In this document: piece by piece, positions 1-12,600 of the stretch
How positions within the stretch are numbered: the first letter of the stretch is position 1
Layout of the letters: each line of letters begins with the position of its first letter
From: Larus michahellis
Taxonomy: Eukaryota; Chordata; Aves; Charadriiformes; Laridae
Reading direction: 5' to 3'
DNA: 64,000 nt
NCBI RefSeq assembly: GCF_964199755.1
Contig: NC_133901.1
Span: 24,585,583 to 24,649,582, forward strand
Program-made: the position numbers and the translations under genes
Notes under the pieces: model-generated
Told to the model about the DNA's origin: nothing
The model's input: only the letters and a program-made list of their open reading frames with translations
The model's database searches: none

Positions 1-527
1 ACAGAGTGTAATCCTGCAACAGGCGTTCCTCCCTTGTTCTGCTTTACGTTTGACTACTATTAAGGTTGTGTTTCCATTTAATCTTGAAACCTCGGCCCGT
101 GTTAAATAAAGCTGGCTTCTTTCAGTGAAAGGAAAGTGAACCACACATTTCTGTTCAACACTCTGCACTGGATCCAAATGCTTACTACTTTTTTTTTTTT
201 TTTTTTTTAAAAAAGTGGTCTGGAATTAGTGTGCTGATAAATCACCACTATTATCAGATATTTGTACCAGTCTCATCCTCTGTGTCATACAAAGTTTAGC
301 AATTCTCTAGAGTGTTCTTGCTGACTTAGCATTGGTTCATCTGTTTTGCAAAGTAATAGTTGAAAAAGGGGAAAGATACTTTTATTGTGCCATGCACAAG
401 TCACATCTAATTCAGTATCTTACATTTTTTAGTGTATATATTGGCATATACAAGCTTTGGTTAAAATGCTAATAAAAAGTTTTCTAACTACTTTTAGTCT
501 ACTCTAAAATAGTTATGCCAGTGTTAC
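1..527. other. XRN1 intron 16, partial
   Basis: No exon of XRN1 is recognisable here on either strand. The stretch is AT-rich and contains a run of 20 T at 189-208. Confidence 0.6.
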
Positions 528-697
528 CTGGTATGACATCTTTCTATTGCAGGGAATTTCTCTGGCCATGGTGACAAGTACTGGAATTCTGCTTCTTTGT
601 CATACCAGTACATTAAGCAAGCACTGTGAGTATTTCTTCGTTTCTCCTCTTCTTTTAGGCACTTATTACAGGCTTCCATGGCCTGCAGCAGTCGTTT
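528..697 (-). CDS. XRN1: XRN1 exon 16 (residues 571-627), last in window
   Basis: Acceptor AATTTAG|AAACGA, donor ACCAG|GTAACA. Encodes [13 protein letters not shown], a lysine/glutamate-rich stretch, and [17 protein letters not shown]. The next exon is outside the window. Confidence 0.93.
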
Positions 698-3600
698 CTA
701 AATTTTAGAGAAATTAGCACATATGAAACCAGCAACAAAAATTAGCACAAACATCTACATTGGGAATGGCACTTTTCTAGTTATACTGTTATCCTATATG
801 CAAAAGGAAGATGTTACTATTTTACTCCTCTCCATTAATGTTTTACTGTTTGATTTGTACATAAAAGTCTTCTACCCATTTACTGGTGTTCATATGAAGA
901 GATTTTCTGTAAAAAGACTGGGCTTTTTTTTCAAGTGTTTATTTTACTTACAGACATTCTGTATTTTTATATGTATATAGGAATAGATTTATTTTTTCTC
1001 AAAAAATGTGAAACTAAGTATTTGAATAGCTGATTAGAAGCTCGAACAAACAAGAAGAAGCACAAATTCCTTACTTAAGGCTTCTGACACTTGAAGCTAA
1101 TGTTGCTTGTGGTAACTTAATCTAGCCTTACTCTCCAGGCAGCAAAATTTTTCTGTAGTCTTATCAAGTATTAATTTAAATTTCCACTTAATTGCACATC
1201 TAACTGTCGATTAATTAAGAAGTTTAGCAGGTTTTTTATGAAGCTTTTATAGAGACATTGAAAGAAATTACCTCATCAATAAACGGGATTAATACTACAG
1301 CTTCCCATTCTTGCTGTTTTCCATTTAGGTCAGTTTTAAAATCTGGAGGATAATATTCTATAATAGGAGAGTCTTGACTAATCATCAAATGCTAGGAGAA
1401 TACAGAAGAGGGATTAAACAATATCAGAGACAATTCAGCACTAATTCTAGGAGGAGGCAGAGGAAGGCTGGTATTAAAACCAAATTCAAGGCTGTAGAAG
1501 AATTCAACATTTATCATTTAACTGTCCTAGTCTGAAATAGCTTAGCAAAGGCAAAATTTTGTATTTATTACTAACTCCACAATGTTCTAAGAATAGTAAG
1601 AAGCAGAAGTATTTAACCATACACCTAAAATTTAGAGGTAGAATATAACTAAGAGGACACGCAAAAATACTAAGAAAAAAGTTACTTCAAAATAAATCAG
1701 AGAACTAGTAAGAGACAGATAAATGCAATTTAATTCTGAATCCTACCTGGTAGCATTTAGGCAGCAGATCTTTGCTAGCTGCTGGAAGTACAGCAAGAAG
1801 CTGTTCAAACGGCATGAAAGGTTTTCCTAGTTCAAATTTGATTTTGAGTTCGCCGATGTTGCGAATATCTGACAGATAAGGTGCATAATGATATGGATAA
1901 TACCTGAAGGGGAAAAACCATCTTAAGTTACTTGACTGAATTATAGCACAGCAGTGTCCATAGATCAGAAACAAACAGAAGTATATTAAATATTCCTAGG
2001 ATAGATAAGGTGAAATATTGCTCAATCTTCAAGTAATTTCTCATTTGACAATTTTTCTTACCAGCTCCATGACTGAACTCCGTGGTAATAATAATGCAAA
2101 ATCCATTGTATTGCCTGGACATAACATTCAGCTTGATCAGCCAAGAAGTCACTTAAAAGGAAAAGGAAAGACACTTGTTAGTTACTTAGCACCTTGTACA
2201 CAGGAATGAAAACAGAGCATTCTGGGAACCTAAAACGACCACGGTTTCCTAGATTCATTTAATACTAATGGAGTTTTTCTCTCTGGTTCTCATACACTTG
2301 TTACAGAAAACTTGACTGGCAGCTCTTCTTGCATTAGCCAAAAGCATCACTGCTGCAGTACACTGCCATGTGTTCTCTGCTTTTGACATGGATGAATATT
2401 CTGTCTTGTATTAGACATATGCAAAGACTTGTCTCTGGTGTTTAAAAAAAGGAAAGAAAAAAAAGGAAGAAAAAGCATACACTTACTCAGAAACTACTTC
2501 TACACCCATTTTAGTCATGTAGTAAGTTCTTTTGTATTGCCTGAACTCAGTTTCAAATAGATCATCATCTTCTGGTTCGTCTTCCAACACAGCTGAAAAG
2601 TAGTCATGAGGAGAGAAAAAAAAAGAAAAAAAAAAAAAAGGATTAACATTCACTTCTCAACTACAATAAGGTTTGAAGACATTCAGTTTTGTATTAATGC
2701 CTCACCCTTATTCCTCAATTCACTATTATAGGTGCTCATACCTTCCCTACACTGAAAGTAACACGAAACAATCAAACAAAATCTTTACCCAGATAAAGTC
2801 TCGAACTCTTTTTTTCCTTTAAAGACAGGCAACCCATTTTGTAGCCCAATTACAGGAACAGAGAGGAGAATATAAGCCATCAGACAATAATTTAAGAAAA
2901 TGTTAAAATATATTTTAAAATTTATTCTTCTTTCAGCAACATCATCTTATATCATTTTTACATAACATTTATACATTTTTGATATTAAATTTCAAAACAT
3001 AAGAAAAAGACATTTCCTACAAGCAGAATGAGTTTAAAAACATAACACAACCAAAACCCACAAAGCCATATAAAAATCTGTTAATTTGTTCCCACCTATA
3101 TAATAAAATACCTAGGCATACATAACATAATGTTGTTGAAAATTTGGTCATTCATCCCTTTAATTCATCATGGAAATACCGGTTGGGTAAGAAGCACTTC
3201 ATAAGCTCTCGCCTCACTCCCTCTCGCCATAAGCCAGCAATGTGCAGTTCCATTTCCCAATAGTTGACCACATAACTCTTTCATTTAGATTAAGGTCATC
3301 TCTGACATGAAATTCTTACAGATCTTCCACATCTATACCCAAATTAACAGTTTTTTCTGTTATATATATATATATGGAAAAATTATTTGCACTTACTTTT
3401 AGGGGTCACAACTTCACCTTCATTTTTTTCTAAAGCAGCCAAACATATAGAATTTTCCTGAGCCTATTAATTTAATATTTGAGATAAAGTAAAAATACAG
3501 AATAATATGCACATACCTCATTCACAACCATATAATCTGCAACTCAAAATGCTATGATCAAGATGCATAAATATTATTATTATTATTTAGTATAAAATGG

Positions 3601-6600
3601 ACTATGTTTCCTTCTCCTGTAATAGCCTAAGGAAAATTATTTTATCCATACAGATCAGACAAAGGAGCAGTCTCAAATAAAATCTCAACTACCTCTAAGA
3701 AATATCTTAATATTTGTTTTCCAAAATACAACTATTTCCAAAACTTTGCAGCACACATATAGGCATTTTTACCTACATCATGCATTGGGCTACAGCGACA
3801 GTATACAATCAAATTTTTACTCAGTACATTTTTAAGATTTCAAATTACTTTTCCGGGAAGTAAGGATACAAGAAATTGTGTTTTAGAGAGTCAAACAAGC
3901 CAAACATTCACTTCATGCTCCCACTACACACTGTGTTTTGCGTACAGCACTGAGTAGGTCTCAATAAGCAGGGTCATTGGCCCTCTTCCCCTGTACCTGA
4001 GATATGCAAGCTCCTGACTGTCACTGCCATTCAAAGGATCAGTCAAGATGACTAGCTAATACTATACAGCTCCTCCAAACTTCTGTGGCAAATAAGAAAA
4101 CAACCACAAATAAAGCATACCTTACTAAAGGAAGAGCTAACATCTTGCTCTTACAACCCACAAACTGCACTAAAGAACAGGATTACGATATACAGTGACA
4201 GACTAAACTTTAAGGAATTTCCTGCTGCTAGTCTATACTCTGCTGAAGTCATATATTGAAGGACAGCCAACGGAGGTCATCATGGGGAACATGACAGTGG
4301 GGCACACTCAAGATACAGAAAAAGGTGCTGTCCTTATTAATTAGTTATATCTAGAATTGCAAGTTTAATAACCAATCTGAGATAGTTCACACCAATGACA
4401 TTGCTATTTATCTAGTTATTGTCAAATGGTCGGCTGATACCAAGACAGGCATGAATGATCTATCAGTGTAGCTGAAATACATAAAACTTCCATCAGGCTA
4501 TGCACTGAAAAGCAAAATTATAAAGCACAGCACATTTGACCATAACTCACCCAGAAGTAAGTTTTGCTGCTGTTCAGGAACAGATAAATTAAAACATTAA
4601 GGTACAGGTTTACAAGATTTCAAAAGTCATGAGAACCTGACCTTGACTTAACCATTTCATCACTCACAACCAGCAATGCACACAGGCAATTCCTCAAATG
4701 TTACATTTTACTACATTTTCTGATCACAAAAAAACTCAAAATAGGTTTATGCCATTTAATTTGTCTAAAATCAAATTATTGATTTGCCAAAAGTAACACG
4801 CAATTTTGGAAATAAGAGCATATAAAAAACTAACCTTTTGTTTCTTTTGTTTATTTTTTCTGGCTTCCTCTGCTGCAATACCAGCTGCCTCGTTGAGGTA
4901 TTTATTGCCTACTTTACTTTCAAACCATTTTAGGTCTACAAAGACTTCACTGAAGTGTTCACGATCAAACTGTGCAGAAAGATTAAAGTAAGTTTAGAAT
5001 TATTTGAGGGGTGCCAAATTTATAGTGGTAAATTAAATGTGTCTTTTTAGTAGGTGCATTAGATAACATCTAGAGTCATTCTAACATAAACATTTTGCCC
5101 TAGAGTTACAACTAAACTAATAGATGAATATTAAAAATGTTTTTTCTTAGCAATATACAACATATACCCAAGCCATATTATGTTTTCTTTCAGTAAAGAG
5201 TTCTTTACTTCCACACTTCACTAACAACTCTAGTAGCAGTAGAAGTACATAAGGTCTGGGTAATGAGTCTTGCACCACGCACCCAACGCTTTCGTAGTTC
5301 TACCCAAGAATCAGAAGACTGGGCTGAAACAAGGACAGCACATGAACTTCCTTTTTCAAGTTCAGCAGAAGGCTGAGACCATTTCTATATGGCCTATACC
5401 TATCAAATAATTCAATCTTTTTCCTCCTATGTTAGGATAACATCAGACAACAACTGATTGGAACCCCTCAGTTAAATGATAAAACAGCTGGCTGAACCAC
5501 TTATAAAACACAGTCATTTAACAGTTCATTGAAACTACAGCACGGTGTATTTTAGGGCACTATACTGAGGTTATATTCAACAGACTATACTGTTCTGTAG
5601 AGTGTAATTTTGACGTTACTTACATCTGACAATCTTGTAAGATATTTTTCAAAGCGTTTTAAATTCAGATGCCCATTTTCATTTATGTAACCTATTGGAA
5701 AAATAAAGTATGTTTTTTTAAAATTAACAATTAAAAAGTTTAAATTTGAGTACCACATAGATAATAGAACACAATCTCGCTGGCTGTCTAAAGAAAGTGT
5801 AATAAATGCTAAACATTCCAACACAGCTGAAAAGGTCAATAAATATTAACTCAGGAATATTAATGTTTCTACTTTGCACAACTAAACTTAGTGCTCTTAC
5901 CTCCCAGTTCTGGCAAGATGGCCATATATGTTCTATAAAGTAGCGGCAGTGCATCATGATTAATGTGTAAATGAGGTAGATGAGGAATAAAATCATTTCC
6001 TACAAGGAAACCCATTAAGATCCAATCATCTATTATCCTCTCAATATCATATTCAAAAGAAATCTTGTCCTGGGGGGGGAGAAAAAAAAAGGAAAACAAA
6101 AACAAAAAACCCCACAGGAGCATAATTTTTATTATCGTGTTTGCATAAAAAGACCTCACACATTTTTTCAATCACAGATCCATTAGAACTTACTTTTACT
6201 GGTGAAAATTCATAATCAATATATTCTCTCATCAGCGATAAGTGCAGTAAATGAAATGTGGTTTCCTCTGGTGCACATGCTCTGTAAATTATTCAAAACA
6301 TTAATTAAATTATTTATAATCACACTTTCAACATGAATATTTAATAAGTCCAAGGTTACCTAAAACCAGGTAATCTTACTAGGACTATATGTTCATAGAA
6401 GAAATAATGTATAAACATTTCTTTGAATCTATTTTAGGATTCATCTGGTTTGAGTCTATAAAATTTTGCAGTAGAATCTTCTAAACAGATGTGACTGCAC
6501 TGTATGAAAAACAGCTAGCTTAGAGAAAGCAGGGCTTTCCATGTTGTATTAACTATTTCCTAAGTAATTATCCCATTGTCCAAAAAATGGACAACCTAAC

Positions 6601-9600
6601 CTAACTTTGCACCAAATCCAATATATTTTAAGGTATTTTAGAACTAGTCTGAGTACGTACAAAGTACACAGATTCATGTCTAAACTGTCTGGGTTACATT
6701 TGCAGTCATCTGAAATGCTTCTCGTAAGAAAAGAATATGCTCAAATTGAAAATATGCTCCATATACATTACTTAGTGGCTTCAGCATTTAGTACTACAGC
6801 ACCAAAAACTGACAACATGCTGGTTTTTTATGGCATAAATTCGTCAACATATATTCTGCCTTCTTTTCCTCTCTTCACTAAAACTACTTAGTACCTAAGC
6901 CAACATTACACCAAAATCAGTTAATACCTACACCAAAAGATTAATGAGCTAAGACTGATGTATTTTAAATTCTTAAAGGACTATTTCGCCTTGTAGACAC
7001 TGTAACTAGCTGGGACCACCTCCAATGACAAACCAGCATAAACACCCGTCTATTCACACATACACAGTAGATTTTGGCCAAAATCTACTAGAGGAAGATC
7101 TGTGTGATACACAAGCATATACGAAGACTACCAAGACAAACTCTGAGCTACACTTGGCTGCACAGAACTTCAGACCCAATTCTGTCCCTTTTTAAATGTA
7201 ATTTTCATATTGGTATTAAAGAACTTTGGCAAATGCAGGTTGATGCTCTAATACTCTGGAGACATTCTGCCCCTTATTCTTCATTGCACTGGACTTGAAG
7301 ATCTGGATAAAACAAATAATTTCTCTCCATCAAGAGACTGCTGACAGATATTAATTTGCATTTATTTTTAGCATTTTCAATTTTCCAACTGTAAGTATTA
7401 ATAAAAGTGACCATATTGACAGAAGGCAATTCCTGCAACTTCCAGAAGTAAATTCCTGTAATGAGCAATATTATCCAGAAATTACAACAGAAGCCAAATA
7501 TGGAACAATGCTGGGGTGTGTGTGTGTGTGTGGAAATGACCCCCTGCCTTTTGATTTAATACTTTATTTAATTAACTCCTCAAAAAGTTGTCACACCTTT
7601 ATTTTCTATTATTTTTTTAAAAAGGGAAACCCAACATTTTTCTTTGATTAGACTTGAGGTCATTTAAAAACATTACAATGTTACATGCCAACACTATCAA
7701 CTGAATGAGTATTAGTGAGAAGTCGACTGTGGGAGACTATGAAAAGAATACTTATTTCTGATGTTTATCTTACTGTACTCGCACAAAACCTTAGAGATAC
7801 AAATAAATTTTAAACAGCCAGTATCTGCATAAGACAATTACGGAAAGAATGTCAGTACAGATAATATGAAGCAAGAAGCATGACATACCAAAGCCCTAAG
7901 GATAATTTTTTTTTTAATGAGCTGCCCTGACAGCATACTTTTTCTCATGTAAACAAATTCAAATGCACAATTTAACAAGCTGGTTTCTCTAATTTCATGT
8001 ATTTCCAACACAAAACTAAACTAAGACTTCATTTAGTATGCAATCAATAAAAAAAACCCAACCTGTTTTAGTCACTTGGTACCTTTTGGACTTAATTTCA
8101 TCATATATAAAATAAGAGCAAAGTTAAATCAGTTCACCTTTGAGATTTTTTACCACCAAATCTGACTTCTTCTCTTAAGAGCGCAAAGTGTGCCTCATGA
8201 CTTGTTAATCCCAGCATAATCTATTACAAAGAGATATTAGAAAGGTCTTACTTCATTATTTTTTTTTTTAAACTGTTACTCAAGATTTGAGCAGTATAAA
8301 GAAATTTTGCAGTTCTGCTTCATTACAAATTCAAAAGTTTGAAGGAATACAAAATTACATGCTTATTTAATAACACTTTAGAACCCTATGTGTTTAGGAA
8401 GACAATGAAAATATACACACTTTATAAACTCCCGTTGTTTGTATTATTTTAATTGCACGTACCAAGTCAGCATCTAAGCCATAGAGACAGTGTCTTGTGT
8501 TTGGATCATGATGGGGCTTTGCTTTTTCTGATCTGATGAACTCCATAATTTTATGCTCACCTTCCCCTGGAGTCTGCACAAAAAACCCCCCCAAATTAAT
8601 CAATAAATATTTTTCTATAAAATAAAAGTTTATTTAAAATAAAATACTAACAAAATACAATGACCTCATGGCCTGATAAGTAGACTGTTACTCCTTGCCA
8701 GGATTTGTCTGTGGAAATCTTCATATTTACAAAATATTTAAGATGTTCGTGCAATCTGGCCATGAATTCAGTTCCTGAAAACAGAAATCTAAGTTAAACA
8801 CAAATCTTTCTACTAGTCACTCAAAATTCCATTTACATATCAAAAGTACTAATGAAAAAAACAACAAAGAAAAATTCTGTAAGATATCAAGGGGATAACT
8901 GTTATTTCCCCAAGAGGTTTCATTTTTTCCATAGCAATCTAAAGAAACTTTTAAAACGAGACAGTATTCCAACCTTACTAAAACTTCTGTTTTCAACTTA
9001 CTTGAGCCTTTATCAATTCTATCCTCTAATTTAAAAAAATGCTTTAGGATGGGAAAATTACCAAAATATAGAATCAAAACAAGACACCTAAACACTTAAA
9101 ATTTAAATAACTAATTATCTTACCTGGTGTAATACAGTTGGAGTCAAATCTGGCTTCTGTAGGGAGCGTTTCTCCCTTTTCTAATGCCTTTTTTATTTTG
9201 TCCTCTGCCTCTTTTGCTGATCTAAAACAAAACAGGGTTGGAGAGAAGCAGTAGAGAAAGAATCATCTTATTCAAATGTTAATATTTAAGTATAGCTTTA
9301 CTGACAAAATACATAGAGCTGCTTTTCTAAAGAGTTGTGTTTTTTTTTTTAAAAAAAAAAAAAAAAAAGACAGGAAGGAGAAATTTAACTCCTGAATAGA
9401 GTTTGAACTTATTTCTGATAAAACTGGAAGGCTTAAAAATACCTTTTTTCCCCCTAGTAATGATGATAAGTAGTCATTACTTGGATATAGTTAATATTTA
9501 GATTACCAAGATGATCATTCAACGGCTAATCACAATGAAAGCAAATCAATGTTGAAACAGCAGAAATACTCGGTATCCAAGCATCTGAAAATACCACCCC

Positions 9601-12600
9601 AGAACAATAATGGTAACGTAGTTAAAGTAGCAAGTTTGGAATACCATGAGGGTAGGAGGGGTGAACTAACAATTTATCATCACTAGTAATGGAGAAACAA
9701 ACAAACATCATCCTATCCTTTCTTGGACAAGGATTTCACTTTTGAACCAGAAAAAGAGAAGCCACCAATGTCTTAGATTTTTTGTCCGCCTCTCAATTCT
9801 ACTGCAATTTTCTATTTAGAACTCTTTCCTAATCTCTTCTTCTTCTCAACCTCCTTTTTTCTTTAAAAAAACCCAACAACCAAAAACCAAACCCATAAAA
9901 ACCCCAGTAGCTTGAAAATATTTTCTCTTGCCCCTTTCTCCCAGTTTGCTTCTGTCACATTTCACTCACCATCCCTGCACTGTCTGACCACTGGCTTTCT
10001 TTCCTTAGAGCAGACTTCAAAAAAACCATATCTCCCAAAACATTAATATAATTCTTAACACTGTGAAATCTACTTGCAGCTCTGTATTTGGGCTAGCTTG
10101 CTAACTGGTATCAACAGGAAACCAGAGTTTCATTAGAAATTTAATTTCTTCTATCACTGTCAAAGAACATTCCATTACAGTTACCAAACAGGTGTACCTA
10201 GAATTAGCACTCACAAATACCAAAGACACTCATGGGTTATGAAGCCATTGGAGACATCAGTAAGAGCTCCACTGCAGATTTATTTCACAGATAATTTCAT
10301 ACAAAAAAAGCTACCTGTGCCCCCAAGTCCCACATGCACAGAGAAAGATTTCAGTAACAAGCAAACTCTCCTTTTTGGAATCATGATTTTATGTATTAAC
10401 ATTTTACAGGTAGTTACCCTCATTTAGCTAAAAATTAAAGCTACTGTCAAAGTATATTTTACTTTTCATGGCATACACTTAAGTAAATGTTTTTTAAAGT
10501 GTTTACTATCTTAAAGACAGAGCAAGAACAAATATTCTCACCTAAAACGTCTCCCACGCTGCTGATTCATTTTTGCTCTCGGAGCTACTCCATCAACTGC
10601 CATGAAGAAAACCTTCCTTGGTTTAATAATACGAAACAGTACTTCCAAATAGTGAAAAATATCAGCAAAAATCTTATCTTCTGAGATTCTGAAGTGAACA
10701 TCATCATCGTTTGGATGTGAACACTGATGTATAATGCCATTCATGTCCAGGTATAAGTTGTCAAATTCTGGAATCTATAAAAGCCACAGTTAGTACCAAT
10801 TTGGTGACAGCTGAAGCAATGCAATCACTGCCCAAGGCACGGCTGAGACTAATGAAGTCCAGAAACAAGCTGAGGCGGGAAGAACTCCCTGGAACCTACT
10901 CTTGCCAATGGGCTAAGAATATCTTGACTGGTTACAGGTTTGTCTGCACCTGCAATCCATTATGATGATTTTTCCAGCGAAGAAAGTCAGCTGAACAGAT
11001 TCCTATCCTATCCTATCCTATCCTGACTGTTTCTGGTACTTCAGGACTTCTGTTCCCCATGCTCGGCCAATCTTCTATGTTGTATGAGGGAAAAGCAAAT
11101 AAAAATCACACTTTTCAGGATGAGATAATTTTATTTCTTTTATAACCCCACACATGTCACTGATTCAATCTTGCATAGCTGCACTATAAATAATAAAGAC
11201 TACAAAACCAAGTATGTAGTTGTCAACTGTATTTCAAAAGCAAAGCCAGCTAAAGAAGCTTTAGGGCTCTCCCCATGTTAACCAGTTCCTACCATAACCA
11301 CTGTACGCTGCCTCTTCAGCTACGTTAAGAACCACCTGCGGGCACAGAGAGTGGCAATTATCACCAAAAGCAGTAGAGTTATCAATGATAACAACAAGTT
11401 CTTTCCAACACTTTCCAAATGTATTTTTTTTTTCCTCTATCTAGTTCTCAGTTCTTCTAACAGCCTTATCTGCAGCAGTCCAACTTTCTTTTAAAGGAAT
11501 AAACCCTCCTCCGAATGTACATAAGCAACATATAGAGCACAAACTGTGTTAAACATACGAAGCAAAGGGGCTGTTATCTATCTTTTTGTTGCCAAAAACT
11601 ACCAAACATGCACAAGAACAATTTGCAGTAAAACCGGCTATTCTTTAATCCACTAATATGACTGTTCATAAAAATGCTCTTGCCATTACAACTGGAAAAA
11701 GGCACTGCTAACTTTTTGTGATTTTCTGTAGTATTTCTACTGACATATCTTTACATAATTTTGAAAGGTGTGTTGCTGGACTTGCATTTATCACCCAGAT
11801 GTAAGAGAAACACAACTCTGTTTCAGAAAGATGAATGATAAAGAGAAGAAACATGAGGCAGGACTGGGAAGGATCTCCAGTCACCTGCGATACTTAGTCT
11901 TCTCTTGTGCATATTGATCTTCAGTACAGTTAAATTCAGTAAGCAAACTGCTCTCAACATGCTCAAACACCACATCATCCACACAGGCACCAACTTTCAG
12001 GTAAGAAAAGAGCAGGGCATTGCACAGACAGTATTCTAAAGAGATGAAAACTAAAGCTTTTATATGAAAGCAACATAAATACGGAAAACAGATGACCTTT
12101 TAAGAAGCACAGCTATAGTATGATTTAAAAATAATGATGTGTTTTACACAGGGATTGCCTTTTATTCCGAGTAGTTTTTTTCTGCATTAGCAAACAAAAA
12201 TTCCAACGTAGATACTAGTATGTGTCAGTCTGTACATTCAAGTGGTCTGGCAGAGAAAAGAACAGGAATACATGCTACTGTTGAAGCTCAATATCAAGAT
12301 AACAATCTAGACATTTTCTTTTTTCTTTTATATAGAGTAAGTATTCCACATAAGCTAATAACATCATCTAGTCTTCAGAAAGACATATCAGAGAATGACA
12401 CTAGCATACGAGGTTGAGCTGTGCTTTCCGTTTATCTTAAGAGCCTTTTTCAGAAAGCATCATAGATGCTACCCCTGGTTGAAGCGGACACATACCAACT
12501 CCCTCAGCTGCCATAGTTCACCATTCTTCAGCAGAACTTCAGCTGCCACCAATTTCAGGGAGCAGCCCAGGCTTTTAACAAAACAGCTAAAAAGCCAGCA

